From: Pelobates cultripes
Lineage: Eukaryota > Chordata > Amphibia > Anura > Pelobatidae
Assembly: GCA_933207985.1 (NCBI GenBank)
Contig: OW240921.1
Location: 106,459,655 to 106,523,654, forward strand
Length of the DNA: 64,000 nt
Reading direction: 5' to 3'
Part shown: positions 23,251 through 32,652 of the stretch, in pieces
Numbering within the stretch: the stretch's first letter is position 1
Layout: every line of letters starts with the position of its first letter
Position numbers and translations under genes: made by a program
The notes under the pieces: model-generated
The model's database searches: none
What the model was told of the DNA's origin: nothing
What the model saw: only the letters and a program-made list of their open reading frames with translations

Positions 23251-23589
23251 CCCCGGGTGCCACCAGGATGGGGGGGTGCCATGACCAGCCCCCCGGCCCC
23301 CCCATGCTGCAGCCGCCCGAGCGCTCTGTATAGAGCCTCAGGCGGCTGCAGCTTTGCCCGGGAGGTGCGTCCATGAGGGCGGACCGCACCGCCCGGGCGC
23401 AGCCTCAGGAGAGGCTGACAGGAGGGAGCGCTCCTGTCAGCTCCCTCACTGCAGCATGGTCCGCGGGTACAGGGAGCAGCTGTCTCCTGTACCCGGCCGG
23501 ACTAACAGGAAGTGCACACTGAGTGTGCACTTCCTGTTAGTCCGGCCGGGTACAGGAAACAAAAGCTCCCTGTACCCGCGGACTATACA
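23251..23589. mobile_element. hAT-like non-autonomous element piece with 61-bp-arm palindrome
   Basis: 23251-23458 is homologous to the element that starts at 63725 (shared CCCCGGGTGCCACCAGG and TGACAGGAGGGAGCGCTCC). 23460-23520 and 23522-23582 form a large inverted repeat centred on G23521 with a few mismatches in the middle of the arms. It is GC-rich and non-coding. The left terminus seen in the other copy (CAGTGGCATAC) is missing here, and the right side runs into a purine minisatellite. Confidence 0.6.
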
Positions 23590-23599
23590 GGGCTCCGCC

Positions 23600-23995
23600 A
23601 CGCTACAGGGAGGTAGGGGGGAGGGGGAGAAAGAAGGAGGGGGGAGAAAGAAGGAGAGGGGGGTGAGAGAGAAATATAAAGTAGAGAGGGGTGAGAAAGA
23701 GAAATAAGGGGGTGAGAAAAAGAAAATAAGGGGGGGTGAGAGAGGGTGAGAAAAAGAAATAAGGGGGTGAGAAAGAGTGATAAGAGGTGAGAGAGAAATA
23801 AGGGGTGAGAAAGAGAAATGGGGGGGTGAGAGAGAGAAATAAGGGGGGGTGAGAAATAAGGGGGGTGAGAAAGAAATAAGGGGGGTGAGAGAGAGAAAAA
23901 AAAGAAGGTGGGTGAGAGAGAAAGGAGGGGGGGTGAGAGAGAAATAGGAGGGGGTGAGAAAGAGAAATTGGGAGGAGGAGAAGGAAATTGGAGCG
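23600..23995. repeat. Purine-rich minisatellite (GGGGTGAGAAAGAGAAATAAG type)
   Basis: About 18 degenerate units of 18-25 bp, almost all G and A on the plus strand. The minus-strand frames (for example 24012-23446) encode Ser/Pro/Phe/Leu repeats that are artefacts. Such tracts can form triplex or G-quadruplex structures. Confidence 0.85.
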
Positions 23996-24014
23996 GGAGG
24001 AGAGATTGACATTC

Positions 24015-24295
24015 ATCACATACACACAATGCACCCCTTGCACACAGAAAAACACACAGACACACATACACAAGCAATGCAACCGTTACACACAATGCAT
24101 CCCTTACACACACAGAAACACACAATGCATTCATTACACACACTCAATGCACCCCTTACACACATTCAATGCATCCCATACATACACAGAAACACACCTT
24201 GCAGTCCTTACACATACAAACACAATTTCACACAATGCATTCCTTACACACATATCAGGACATCCCCTACACACTCCACCCCCTGTGAACAAACT
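24015..24295. repeat. CA-rich minisatellite (CACACAATGCATCCCTTACACA type)
   Basis: About ten units of roughly 22-30 bp containing AATGCA[AT]CC.TTACACACA. The layout (CT/purine array next to a CA array) is repeated at 10268-11975 and 58345-61060. Confidence 0.8.
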
Positions 24296-24299
24296 CATT

Positions 24300-24550
24300 G
24301 GTGGAACATGAAGGTGGACCCTGGGACCCAGACCTTGAGCTGTGTAAAGGACCCCCAAAAAATGGAGCTGCTTCCCGTTCTCCCAGAACATTGATTTTTG
24401 TGACCACAGTTACAAACCGCCTCCAGAGAGCCTGTTCTGCACCAGACCAGTGGAGCCAGACTGCAGCTAGAGCCCATCATCATCCTCATCTGGTTGTAAG
24501 TAGGCAATCTAGTATATTATTCGTGGCACTAAGCTCTAATTTACCTCACA
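24300..24550. mobile_element. hAT-family internal sequence, homologous to 59925-59990
   Basis: GGACCCCCAAAAAATGGAGC (24349-24368) and the preceding CCCAGACCTTGAGCTGTG are the reverse complement of a block at 59925-59975. The two regions are therefore copies of one repeat in opposite orientation. No coding. Confidence 0.5.
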
Positions 24551-24711
24551 TTAAAGAAACACTATAGTCCCCAGAACCACTTCAGCTTAATGTAGTGGTT
24601 CTGGTGTCTATAGCCTGTCCCTGCAGGCCTTTTAATGTAAACACGGCGGCACTGCAGCACTGGCGTTAGTTAACATGGCAAATCATATGGCTGGGGCATT
24701 GTGATGTCACA
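24551..24711 (+). mobile_element. T2/piggyBac-like MITE, right end lost
   Basis: TTAA at 24551-24554, then AGAAACACTATAGTCCCCAG and the hairpin AGAACCACTTCAGCTTAATGTAGTGGTTCT. The sequence changes at about 24711 to hAT terminal sequence, so the right half was removed or displaced. Confidence 0.65.
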
Positions 24712-24769
24712 TGGGGGGCGGCAAACTTTACTTTTGCCTAGGGCGGCAAAAATCCTTGTACCGGCCCTG
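24712..24769 (-). mobile_element. hAT-like terminus
   Basis: The block ends TCCTTGTACCGGCCCTG, the reverse complement of CAGGGCCGGTACAAGGA. GGGCGGCAA is repeated at 24715 and 24741. The bases after it (GCTGGAGG) would be the target duplication, but no matching left end was found. Confidence 0.5.
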
Positions 24770-24879
24770 GCTGGAGGGGGCTGTGTGAGCTGTGGCCGCA
24801 CAGTGTCCCATGGTAGTTAGGGTGCCGTGCGGCCAGTACAGCTCACTCAAGCAAACAGCTGATAAACTGGCCGCACGGA

Positions 24880-25020
24880 GGAAATGTGTATGTGTGACTG
24901 TCTGCCTGTGACTGTGTGTGACTGTCTGCCTGTAACTGAGTGTGTGACTGTCTGTCTGTAACTGAGTGTGTGACTGTGTCTGTAACTGAGTGTGTGACTG
25001 TCTGCCTGTAAATGTGTGTG
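24880..25020. repeat. Short minisatellite (GTGTGTGACTGTCTGCCTGTAACTGA type)
   Basis: Five to six units of about 26 bp, degenerate. Open frames on the minus strand (25276-24728, 25233-24847) arise from this array plus the adjacent GGGGTTTTGTAGAAGGGG repeats. Confidence 0.75.
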
Positions 25021-25377
25021 TGGGGCTGCAGGGATTTTGTAGAAGGGGTGGGGGTTTTGTATTGGGACAGGAGTCTTTATAAGGGGGGATAAGCAGGGGA
25101 TTTGTGGAAGGGGGTTGCGGGGGTTTTGTAGATGGGGCAGTACAGGATTTGTAGAAGGGACAGGACAGAGGTTTTGTAGGAGGGGCAGGGCAGGACAAGG
25201 GTTTTGTAGGAGGGGCTGACAGCGGTTTTGCAAAGTTTACAAATTGTAAAAATAAAAGAAATAAAACCTTTAACATTTTTTACAGGTTTTTTTTTTTTTT
25301 TTTTTGGGGGAGGGGGGTGGGGGGGGTGCCAAGCACAGGATCCGCCCCGGGTGCCAAATGCTCTAGGTACGCCCCTG
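25021..25377 (-). mobile_element. hAT-like non-autonomous element, terminal part
   Basis: Repeats of GGTTTTGTAGAAGGGGCAGG lead into a TTTACAAATTGTAAAAATAAA run, a poly-T/G stretch and the terminus CTCTAGGTACGCCCCTG at 25377. On the minus strand this starts CAGGGGCGTACCTAGAGCAT, a typical hAT end. The copy at 6106-6530 is the same family. The next eight bases, GGTGCAGG, are the possible target duplication. Confidence 0.6.
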
Positions 25378-25560
25378 GGTGCAGGCCACCATCCAGTGCA
25401 GCAGCAGCCCTGAGGGACGCCGGGATCGCCTCAACATCCATCACCTCATGCTGTGTAAATCTGCAGGCCCAGGCAAACAGGAGCAGGAGGACAGGAAGCT
25501 GTTTGCTGGCCCGAATCCCAAGTGGCACTGAGGTAAGACCTCCCCCACACTAACTTACAC
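25378..25560. other. GC-rich unassigned block beside the hAT end
   Basis: A 165-bp GC-rich segment. On the plus strand it ends TGAG/GTAAGA at about 25530, like a splice donor. On the minus strand a frame starting at 25528 begins with a basic residue and a hydrophobic core (LPVLLLLFAWAC) like a signal peptide, then runs into the hAT terminus. Neither reading is supported by a known family. It may be an exon fragment or transposon DNA. Confidence 0.25.
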
Positions 25561-25689
25561 AGAACATAACCCCACCCACACACTCTTTTAAACTAATCAC
25601 ATGCATATATCCCCACACTCCTACATGTGCCCTTTTCCGCTTAGCTGCGCTATCTCCCCAGAGCCTATATAAAAGTACAGAAATAGAAA

Positions 25690-26195
25690 GATATGCATAG
25701 ATTTTTTTAACCCTCAGAGGGGATATGATAACATTATACAAATATATTCAGGGCCAGTACAAACTATTATCTGGAAATCTATTCGTAAACAGGGCTATAC
25801 ATAGGACACAAGGTCACACATTTAGGCTGGAAGAAAGGAGATTTCATCTAAGGCAAAAAAAAGTTTTTTTTACAGTAAGAGCAATAAGGATATGGAATTC
25901 TCTACACGAAGAGGTGGTTTTGTCAGAGTCCATACAGATGTTTAAACTGCAGTTGGATAAATACACAACATACAAGGATATAATTTTTAATTAGTGGGGT
26001 AATAGCTGCTTGATCCAAGGCGATATCTGACTGCTATTTTGGGGTCAAGAAGGAATATTTTCCTAGTTTGTTGCAAAATTGGAAGAGCTTTAGACTGGGT
26101 TATTTTGCCTTCTTTTGGATCAACAGCAAAAACATATGTGAGGAAGGCTGAACTTGATGGACATAAGTCTCTTTTCAGCTATGTAACTATGTAAC
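25690..26195 (+). mobile_element. CR1-like LINE 3' end
   Basis: The frame 25725-25994 encodes the C-terminal end of a LINE ORF2 (MITLYKYIQGQYKLLSGNLF, later FFTVRAIRIWNSLHEEVV and FKLQLDKY), matching the W-N-S-L-P-E-E-V-V closing motif of the CR1/Jockey group. The 3'UTR ends AACTTGATGGACATAAGTC, then a short TATGTAAC repeat tail at 26180-26195. It is strongly 5'-truncated and non-autonomous. Confidence 0.65.
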
Positions 26196-26249
26196 CCATT
26201 CATGACAGATGATGTTAAAGGACCCATGGTAACTTAGTAAAGAAGTCAT

Positions 26250-26355
26250 TTAAGGGAACACGCTAGAGTTTTGTTCACAAAAGCTAAGGTGAGCTTAGCT
26301 CAGAAGAGCACTACAGCAAGCTATAGTGGTTATGGTGCCTGGAGAATCCCTTTAA
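26250..26355 (+). mobile_element. Short T2/piggyBac-like MITE with TTAA ends
   Basis: 106 bp from TTAA (26250) to TTAA (26355), with inverted ends TTAAGGGAACACGCTAGAG and CTGGAGAATCCCTTTAA. This is the smallest complete member of the family here. Non-coding. Confidence 0.75.
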
Positions 26356-29300
26356 GAAGTTTGCTTCAATGTTGACAGGTAAGCTTACATTATGATGGCC
26401 ATTTCAGTAGCATTAAGCCTCTTTCCTTTAAAAGTGTACATTATGATTTGGGATGGAGTACAGGTAACATTTTTGGATAGTTTTGTTTACATAAGGGCAA
26501 AATATTATAGCCATTTGCTGCCAGCAAAGAGTGCTTAGATTTCAAGCAATAGGATTTTAAATATGTATATTATGAGGTTTGTATATCCGCTTGTCATGAA
26601 GGGGTTAATTGACTCTCTCAACTTTCGAAATAAAGGTGTTTATCAAATCATATGGCAGATATACTCACAGATGCATCAAATCGAAAACGGTTGTAATTAG
26701 AATATTGTACCTAGTATGAGACAACTAACGTTGCCATTTAGCCAGAACTCTACCAACGCTGCCAGGTCAGCAGAGATAAAACTTGGGCCACTGACAATGC
26801 TCAGATACAACCAGTATCATTGCCAGCTTTATTTTTAATTACCATATATTTTTTATTTTAATGCCAACCTTAGGAAATAAGAAAAAAAAAGCAATATTGT
26901 ATTACTGCCATAATGTCTAGCAGAAAATATAGTATAATTTCTGTATTTACAATGTATTTACAATGCTTAGCAACAAGCGCATGCTGGTTTTTAACATGTG
27001 TCCCTTTCGGTTTGGCAAGCTTTTAATGCTATAACAATCATATTAAAACAATAACAATTATATTAAAACATTATTAAAATGTAATTTGTGAAACAAATGT
27101 GAGTTACAATTAAATTTAACTAATTGAACTTAAATTGAACAATTGAAGAGTGCACATATTCAAAGTTTGTGCTGAACACTCGACATCTACAAAAATGTAA
27201 TAGATAACGCACATACACAAGGTATGAAAAGTAACAAAAACACTCAAAGGACGTAAAGAAAGTAACAAAAAAATAGAACCACACAGAAACGTGATGTAGA
27301 AAAAGTAGAATAAAGATAACGTGTAAGGCAAATTTGCAGAACTCAAACAGACGACACAAAGTAACAAAAAAACACAGAACATTGATTTGCAAAACGTAGA
27401 CACAGAAAGGTGACACGCAGCATAACAAAAACAGACAGAAAGGTTGTAAACAATGTAAAAAAAAATAACGGAGTGAGAAAAGGGTTTTCAAAATAACAAT
27501 AACACATTGAAAGGCAGTATCCCAAATTACACAAAAGGGTTTATGTGTCATTATAGAAAATTACATTTTCATGACAATTGTTAGAAAACGCATTAGGAGT
27601 ATCTTAATTCTCCAATTTTTTTTTTTTCTAAAGGTGCCATTAAGCATGACAAACAAAATAATTAGTTTTCATTGTTTGTCTCCTGGGTTTATATATATAT
27701 AAATGACCATCCAGCCATCATAGGGTTAAAATTTACTTACTACTGAAGAGAAGGGCAATTATACAGTTATTTCTGATATCACCGCACAGCTCGTTGCGTT
27801 CATTTTCAGCCTGGTACACGGTGAGTGGGTATAATTATAGGTGCACGCTTTGCATTTGTGATAACCAACCATTTGGGCAGTCCCAATGGGAAATCATTGA
27901 CTCTACAAACTAATTTCCAGCTCATCCGTATTCTCTCGTCTGGCTGAGTTCTTGTCCATCTGTTTCGATGGCCTCATGCCCGCTCAGCAAGTCATTCACA
28001 TCATTGCCCTAGGGCACCAATGCCACTTAACAATGGCTGTAGATAGCCAGCCTCATTTGCACTGCTAATACCATGCCGTTTCCAAGAGGCAGGCCTGCTC
28101 GTGCCAAAACAGGCAGCTGGCACCTTGTGTTCTTTTCCTGTGGAAACAACCGTTCAAGAGCCATAAACCTGCTCCCTATTTGTCGTCTGATTCCTTAATG
28201 AGCTTTTTACTCATGAAAAAGTACCTTACCAAGATGGATGGATCCCCACTGTGACTATAATAGCTGTTCCAGTAAATATTTTTTAAGGGAAAGCTTGCAG
28301 TCTTCTGACGGGGTGACTGGGTGCCTCGGCAAAATGGCTTTTGGCACCAACATCCATACTGCAAATTGTGTTTGAACTAAAGATACATAAAGACAGAATG
28401 CCTTAAAGGGACAGCGTCTCATACACAAGATAAAGACAACCGTGTTTGCATGAGCAGAGCAGTGGTCCAAAAGGATAATGATTTAAAATCTACTATTTAC
28501 AATTTAAATAGTAGGTATTGAAGTACATTTTCTATACACAGCTTATAAGCTGGATACTCTAACACACAGCTGGTAGTGCTGGTGGATTCGTTTGTACTGT
28601 TAGTTTGCGCTGTCAGAATTTAGAAAGGATGCAACAATCGGAAAGTACGTTTTAACCCACATAAGGATTTCCGAGGGATGGATCGTATATGTTCTGGCAT
28701 GGATGGATGTATTCAGATGAGAGGTTACACTTGTGGCTGTTGTTTGAGAAACTTTGTACTTAAACTGTACTCTAAACGGTACATATGGTGAGTGTGTGAT
28801 ATGGTTAGGAATTCATATAGGCTATTAGCTGACCTAGAGCCAGCAAAGCTGTGTGATTGTAAAGTAGAAGGGCAATATCATTATCGCAATGCTCTTGAGG
28901 ATGCTCAGGGATCTGGTTATAAAATGTTTGCGATTGCATGCATTCTGGGGCATTCATCTAATCGCGCTGTTTGCCAAGCATAAATCGTAAAGTTAAAAAA
29001 TATAGAATTTAAAATAAAAAAAAGTTGTAAAAAACAGTACAATTAATAGCTAGCTTTTAGTTGGCAATAAACTTGTACAAGCAACTAAGATGTGCCAGTT
29101 GGTATCTGTCTATGGATGTTAAGGAAATATGCAAATGTATCTGCATTCTGCAATCCTTTATCCCAATGGGCAGACAAGCCATGTTTACATTTCAAATAAT
29201 GACGTGAAAATGTAGAGTTAATTTTTTTTTGTTCTAAAGAGTGGCTTTGCAATGACTTTGTATTTGTAAGAATGCAAGTGACATTAAAGCGACTCAGTAG

Positions 29301-29987
29301 AGAATGATCCTGCTAATGAAAGGTTAGGGTTAGTACTAGCTTGTACTAAATTAGCATTAGGACCTGGCTGAGAGTAGTGGGAGTTACATTTACAGTAGGA
29401 TGAAGGCAGGTATACCCTAACACTCTGCCCCCTTGTTCTGAACATGTTTGAACCCACTAAACCTGCAGCATTGGGTACACTGGGTACACTTATTATCTAG
29501 CACGTACAATATAATGCAACCTTTTTAACGTAACATTTAAATTTTGACATTTTGAAATTGAAACAGCAACTTTTCACATAATTGCAGTGATAAAACTAAA
29601 GAAATTCTGTATACTGTAACCTGTCATTCACAGGTGGCATTTCGTCACCAGATATTTGTAAAACAATTTTATTGAACATTTCTGTGGAACATTCTGGTGC
29701 TTAAAAATGAATAGGTATCCTATAACAGATGGGCTTCTGGCAATGTACACCCCTAAAAAAATGTCACATGACCTGCCAGTGTAACTTTCTATTGGTTGGG
29801 AGAGAAATGCAGATTACATGCAGCAACGTTACTTGTGCTACATTACTCTTGCCACACGGAAAACAGAACATAATATTTCAGAACACTCATAATTGTTTAA
29901 TATATATGTATTTATCTTATAATAATTCTTGCATTCCATATATTTGCTATTAACTTGACCCTGAGTTTACTAGTTTCATTGGATAAA
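26356..29987. other. Apparently single-copy intergenic DNA
   Basis: No gene or transposon terminus is recognised. 27160-27540 is a degenerate repetitive tract built on AAAGTAACAAAAAA words, which explains the Phe/Leu/Cys-rich minus-strand frames there. 27880-28180 is complex, balanced in composition, without repeats or long frames, and is a candidate conserved non-coding element. The 63-codon frame at 28792-28983 has no recognisable features. Confidence 0.45.
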
Positions 29988-29989
29988 TA

Positions 29990-30477
29990 CACTGACCACC
30001 TACTTTATTTATGGCTAAAACTTGCTAATGGGTGTGCTCCCCCTTTGTCCCCAGATAATCCAGAAGTATATGTGGCATGGATTCAAAATAGTGCTATGAG
30101 AAATGGGTCCAGGTTGACATGATAGCATCTGCAGTTGCTGTAGATTTATCGGCTGTACAATCATGCACGGCATCTCCTGTATCTTCACATCCTAAAGTTG
30201 CTTCATTGGATTGTAATCTGTTGATTTTGGAGGCCATTGGTGTAAATGTTTGCTTTTAGAAATGGAAAATTATGCTGCTTTAGTTAGCCATTAGAGAAAA
30301 AGTAAACTATGGCTGTAAAGGGATGCACATGGTCAGCTGCAAGAGGCAGATGGATCCATGTTTACAGATGATTCTGAAACGACTATATGCATGCGGCAGG
30401 AGAAATCAAGATTTGTCAGACCAGGCAACATTTTTCCAGTGTTCTTCTATGCAGTTTTGATGTGCAAGTGCTGCCTG
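29990..30477 (-). mobile_element. Tc1-like transposon, left part (split by a Penelope-like insertion)
   Basis: The outer end is CACTGACCACCTACTTTATT after TA (29988-29989). On the minus strand the transposase block EEHWKNVAWSDKS, containing the first catalytic Asp, lies at about 30454-30409. The homology stops at 30477 and resumes at about 37305. It belongs to a different Tc1 subfamily from the copies at 7884 and 62903. Confidence 0.7.
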
Positions 30478-31236
30478 TATACAATAAAACACAAATACTA
30501 AACCAGACAACAGAAACAGAGGTAGATGTTCAAAACTGAAACAATCTAGAAAATAAAAATACAAGACATAGTACAGACTGTATAACAAAAAATATCAGCC
30601 CCTATGTAGAGTAACATTCACAGGATATAGAGCCATCCCAGGCTCTATATAATCAGCTCCAGGGTGCCTGAACAGGCTAAAGGCGGTATACTCGAAGGAG
30701 AGCAGCAGAAGATAAGTACAAATGAAATTTATTGAATAAATATTAAAATCAGGGACAAAATAAGCAGTGGATATAATGCAAAGGCAAAAAAGCCTAAAAG
30801 ACACCGCAAACCAAACAAATAAATAAATGATCAGTAAACTTCGGAGTCTTCTTCAGTGCTGTATTGCTCTCTCCATGTTCCGAATAAACACTGCTTCAAT
30901 TATTCTTCAATTAAGCCCAGCTGTTTCTCTTCCTCTTTCCGGCGCAGTCCTATTACGTTGTGACGCTACGTCTATCACGTGATACGGCAAGGGCCATGTG
31001 AGGGCGGAATGCAGCTAAATCCCATATTAACTGAGGACAAAAAAGTAATTTGGATTTGGTGAAAATACATTAAATTGGTAGTTAAAATCTGCATAATATT
31101 GGGGTATAATAGAATAAAATAAGAATGTATAAAGAAAATATATTGCAAATTAGATAAGATACTCCACAAATATAAAAACACTTAGTAAAGGCATAGTACA
31201 TACTCTAAAATATAAGGAGATGGAAAGAAAGAGGAG
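30476..31236 (-). repeat. Inverted 5' copy of the Penelope-like terminal repeat
   Basis: The reverse complement matches three segments at the right: 34770-34847, 35826-36120 and 36735-37183. Markers are ATTTTAGAGTATGTACTATG, TATGGGATTTAGCTGCATTC and the end GTTTTATTGTATA. It lacks the three insertions found in the right copy and so records the state before insertion. Confidence 0.85.
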
Positions 31237-31440
31237 AAAGACCAACCCTTAGGAGTATTTAATTTATCTGACACAGTTTTAAATAAAGATCAACTTGATG
31301 TTTTAAATAAAGCCTTGAAATTCGCCCCTACGTGTTTTAATGATTCTTTTAAAACTTTTATTGATCTCCGTAAATTCACTCACAATCTTAGTTTAAAAAA
31401 TGTTTTAAATAAACATCCCTATAAGCCTAATAAAGATATA

Positions 31441-32652
31441 CATTTTTTGTGCTGAAAAACCCCCACTCGGCCTATACTCGAGTCAGTGTCTATACTTACA
31501 TTGCCATAATACAGACCAGGACCGCCGGGCTCATTACAAGCCCAGCGGTCCTGTTGGGGGCTGACAGTGAGCTGTTACTTACCTTCTTGCAGCTGCTGTC
31601 AGCTCCCTTCTCCTCCGTGCAGCTCCCCGGTCAGCTCCCTTCTGCTTACAGTGTAAGTCTCGCGAGACCCGAGCAGAACGGAGCTGACAGGGGAGTTGCA
31701 CGGAGGAGAAGGGAGCTGCAGGAAGGTAAGTAACAGCTCACTGCCAGCCCCCCCCCCCACTGCACAGCCCATCCACTGGACCACCAGGGATTCAATATTA
31801 TTATTTTAATATTATTTTATTTTAATATTATTATTTTTTCTTTATTATATTATTATTATTTTAATATTTGCATTATTTTTTTTTTAAATGGTTATTTGTT
31901 GCCTGGCCAGCTAGGGGGGACAAAAAAACATAAAAAAATAATGCAAATATTAAAATAATAATAATATAATAATAAAATAATAATATTAAAATAAAATAAT
32001 AATATTAAAATAATATAATATTAAAATAATAATATTAAAATAAAATAATTTAAATAAAAATGCCCTCCCCTCACCCAGTTTACACACACTACACAAACAC
32101 ACACACTGCATTCACACAAACACACACTGCATATATACACACTGCATTCATTATATACACACACAACACACAAACACACACACTGCCTTAATTATATACA
32201 CACACAACACACAAACACACACTCTGCATTCATTAAATACACACACAACACACACACTGCATTCATTATATACACACACAACACACAAACACACACACTG
32301 CATTCATTATACACACACACTACACACAAACACACACACTGCATTCATTATATACACACACAAACACACACTCGGCATTCATTATATACACACACAAACA
32401 CACACTCTGCATTCATTATATACACACACAACACACAAACACACACTCTGCATTCATTCTATACACACACTGTAAATAAATATTCAATTAATGTAATTTT
32501 ATTGGGATCTAATTTTATATATAAATTTACCAGTAGCTGCTGCATTTCCCACCCTAGGCTTATACTCGAGTCAATACGTTTTCCCAGTTTTTTGTGGTAA
32601 AATTAGGGGCCTCGGCTTATATTCGGGTCGGCTTATACTCGAGTATATACGG
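31441..32652 (+). mobile_element. Non-autonomous DNA transposon with TA target duplication
   Basis: TA at 31439-31440 and 32653-32654 flank the insert. Removing the insert plus one TA joins the Penelope frame exactly (NKDI to PPTFV). The ends carry the word family CTCGGCTTATACTCGAGTC and the right end reads ACTCGAGTATATACGG. Inside are a GC-rich inverted repeat centred on GTCTCGCGAGAC (about 31650-31661), an AT-rich inverted repeat (31795-32050) and a CA minisatellite (32070-32470). No transposase. Superfamily uncertain; TA suggests Tc1/mariner-like mobilisation. Confidence 0.75.
32070..32475. repeat. CA-rich minisatellite (CTGCATTCATTATATACACACAC type)
   Basis: About ten units of 35-48 bp made of ACACACTGCATTCATTATATACACACACAACACACAAAC-like sequence, inside the TA-flanked transposon. 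Units differ mainly in the number of CA repeats. Confidence 0.85.

Noticed and set aside
22310..23389. Frames of 359 and 429 codons on the minus strand as host genes
   Set aside because: The region is GC-rich and stop-poor, three frames overlap, and it contains polypurine tracts. No host domain is seen. Only the small Tyr/Gly-rich stretch was kept as a finding.
27120..27551. Membrane-protein-like Phe/Leu/Cys-rich frame of 143 codons
   Set aside because: It follows a degenerate repeat tract (AAAGTAACAAAAA words) and has no start context or homologous features.
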